Part shown: positions 13,637 through 14,451 of the stretch, one piece after another | Position numbering within the stretch: position 1 is the stretch's first letter | Layout of the letters: each line of letters starts with the position of its first letter | Position numbers and translations under genes: made by a program | NCBI GenBank assembly: GCA_026770615.1 | Contig: MU631438.1 | Location: 98,483-112,933 of the forward strand | Direction of reading: 5' to 3' | Origin: Pavlovales sp. CCMP2436 | Lineage: Eukaryota > Haptophyta > Pavlovophyceae > Pavlovales | Length of the DNA stretch: 14,451 bases | The notes under the pieces: generated by a model | What the model was told of the DNA's origin: nothing | Database searches by the model: none | The model's input: the letters and a program-made list of their open reading frames with translations, nothing else

Positions 13637-14451
13637 AGAAAGGAATCCAAGCCACCCAGATAACTCCAGGCCGTACTCCGCACCCCCAGGGTGCCGGAAC
13701 CAGCGGTCTCATTGTAGTATCACATGGGCCACCAAACACAAGGACAAAAAACCCACCCAAGGCAGCGGGCTCACGCGCAGCAGGAAGGAAGGCCACCAGA
13801 AATCCACAAACCCCAACAGGGGGTGAAGAGGATGATGATGGCTTCAGGATTGGATCTACCCTGATAACCAACCCGGCCAGTGATTTCACGCCGCTAGTGG
13901 CAACGCTAAGACTAAGCCCTGTAGGCGTAACAGGCGATGGAAACTGCCTTCCCTACACGGTGCTAAGAAGCGCAGGGCTAGCGGTGAACTGGGAGGCAGC
14001 CATAACACTACGCACAGCGGCAGTCAATCATGCGCTTCTACTCACGCCTGAAGTTCAAGAGGAACTGTTGATGCGTAGATCTGAGGATCACCCAAGTGAC
14101 CCAATGGGAAGCAACCTTAAACACAACCTGCGCAATAATATGTGGCCAATAGTAGCGCAATCAAGGTACGGACAGCCTTACTTTGTGGATGGACAGGCAG
14201 TATGGATGCATGACAACATGCTCCACAGCATTGCCACGAGCATTGGAATGGACGTGATACTCCTCATACGCTTGGATAATGGGCAAGTCGCGGAATTTAT
14301 CGCAATATACCACGCTGACCTTGCCCCGCCAGTACTGAGGATCCCTCGATACAGCATTGCTGGATGGACGGCCGGCCTGATGTGCAGGAAAACACTGTCC
14401 GAGCTGATCACGGCGTCGCGTAGCGGAGGCAGGAGGGTGTGTGTGATATCC
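13615..14451 (+). CDS. OTU-type cysteine protease domain protein, partial
   Basis: The frame is open from 13615 to the window edge (279 codons), without an early Met. A hydrophilic Pro/Gly/Lys-rich linker with an acidic patch (GGEEDDDGF) leads to SPVGVTGDGNCLPYTVLRSA, the catalytic Asp-Gly-Asn-Cys box of OTU-family cysteine proteases (Cys codon 13945-13947). The middle has the expected helices, and AVWMHDNMLHSIATSIGMDV then ILLIRL matches the second half of the fold. The catalytic His strand should follow RRVCVIS, the last residues visible, so it lies just outside. OTU enzymes remove ubiquitin; OTU domains also occur inside transposon polyproteins. The repeat-rich context and lack of a start favour a mobile-element ORF, but a host gene is not excluded. 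Confidence 0.65.

Overview
The window reads as a repeat-dense stretch of a GC-rich eukaryotic nuclear genome. Supporting signs are a clear GT-AG intron with branch point and pyrimidine tract (12890-12967), AATAAA signals just after several stop codons, non-LTR and tyrosine-recombinase-like transposon debris, a tRNA-derived SINE-like unit and many (TA)n tails. No bacterial operon, Shine-Dalgarno pattern or CRISPR array is seen. A GC-rich microalga, perhaps a haptophyte or another secondary-plastid alga, is my best guess. It rests on codon bias, a signal-peptide host gene and the style of the recombinase, and is not proven.

Layout. 1-700: GC-rich DNA with a 34-bp inverted repeat at 97-130/660-693, possibly a non-autonomous DNA element. 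846-1395: a small membrane-protein gene with a signal peptide, broken after codon 111 by a 61-bp insert with a 12-bp target duplication. 1437-2727: two more tiny inserts with 15-16 bp duplications and a perfect foldback (1672-1716). 3157-3717 and 11220-11794: two direct copies of one Ala/Pro-rich gene with its 3' flank; the first copy is frameshifted. 3989-4245 (minus): a likely terminal exon. 4428-4490: a second foldback. 4513-7447: a degenerate element bounded by ~100-bp direct repeats, with a 24-residue tandem-repeat ORF and a tyrosine-recombinase-like ORF. 7041-7206: two opposed copies of the retroelement tail also found at 1180-1240. 7689-7942 and 8232-9764: nested tandem repeat modules. 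10268-11100: a retroelement 3' end with hairpin, A/T-rich minisatellites and a tRNA-derived SINE-like unit. 11817-12077: C-terminal zinc knuckle of a LINE polyprotein. 12369-13242: an intron-containing gene with a low-complexity repeat region. 13615 to the window end: an OTU-type cysteine protease domain, 3'-truncated by the window edge.

The genes do not form a pathway. Host-like genes (846-1395, 3989-4245, 12369-13242) sit among at least five kinds of mobile sequence, several of which have disrupted or duplicated coding regions. The most notable pattern is a set of very short (61-67 bp) retroelement-tail inserts with long target-site duplications. One of them lies in a coding region and, if removed, restores a 158-codon frame exactly.
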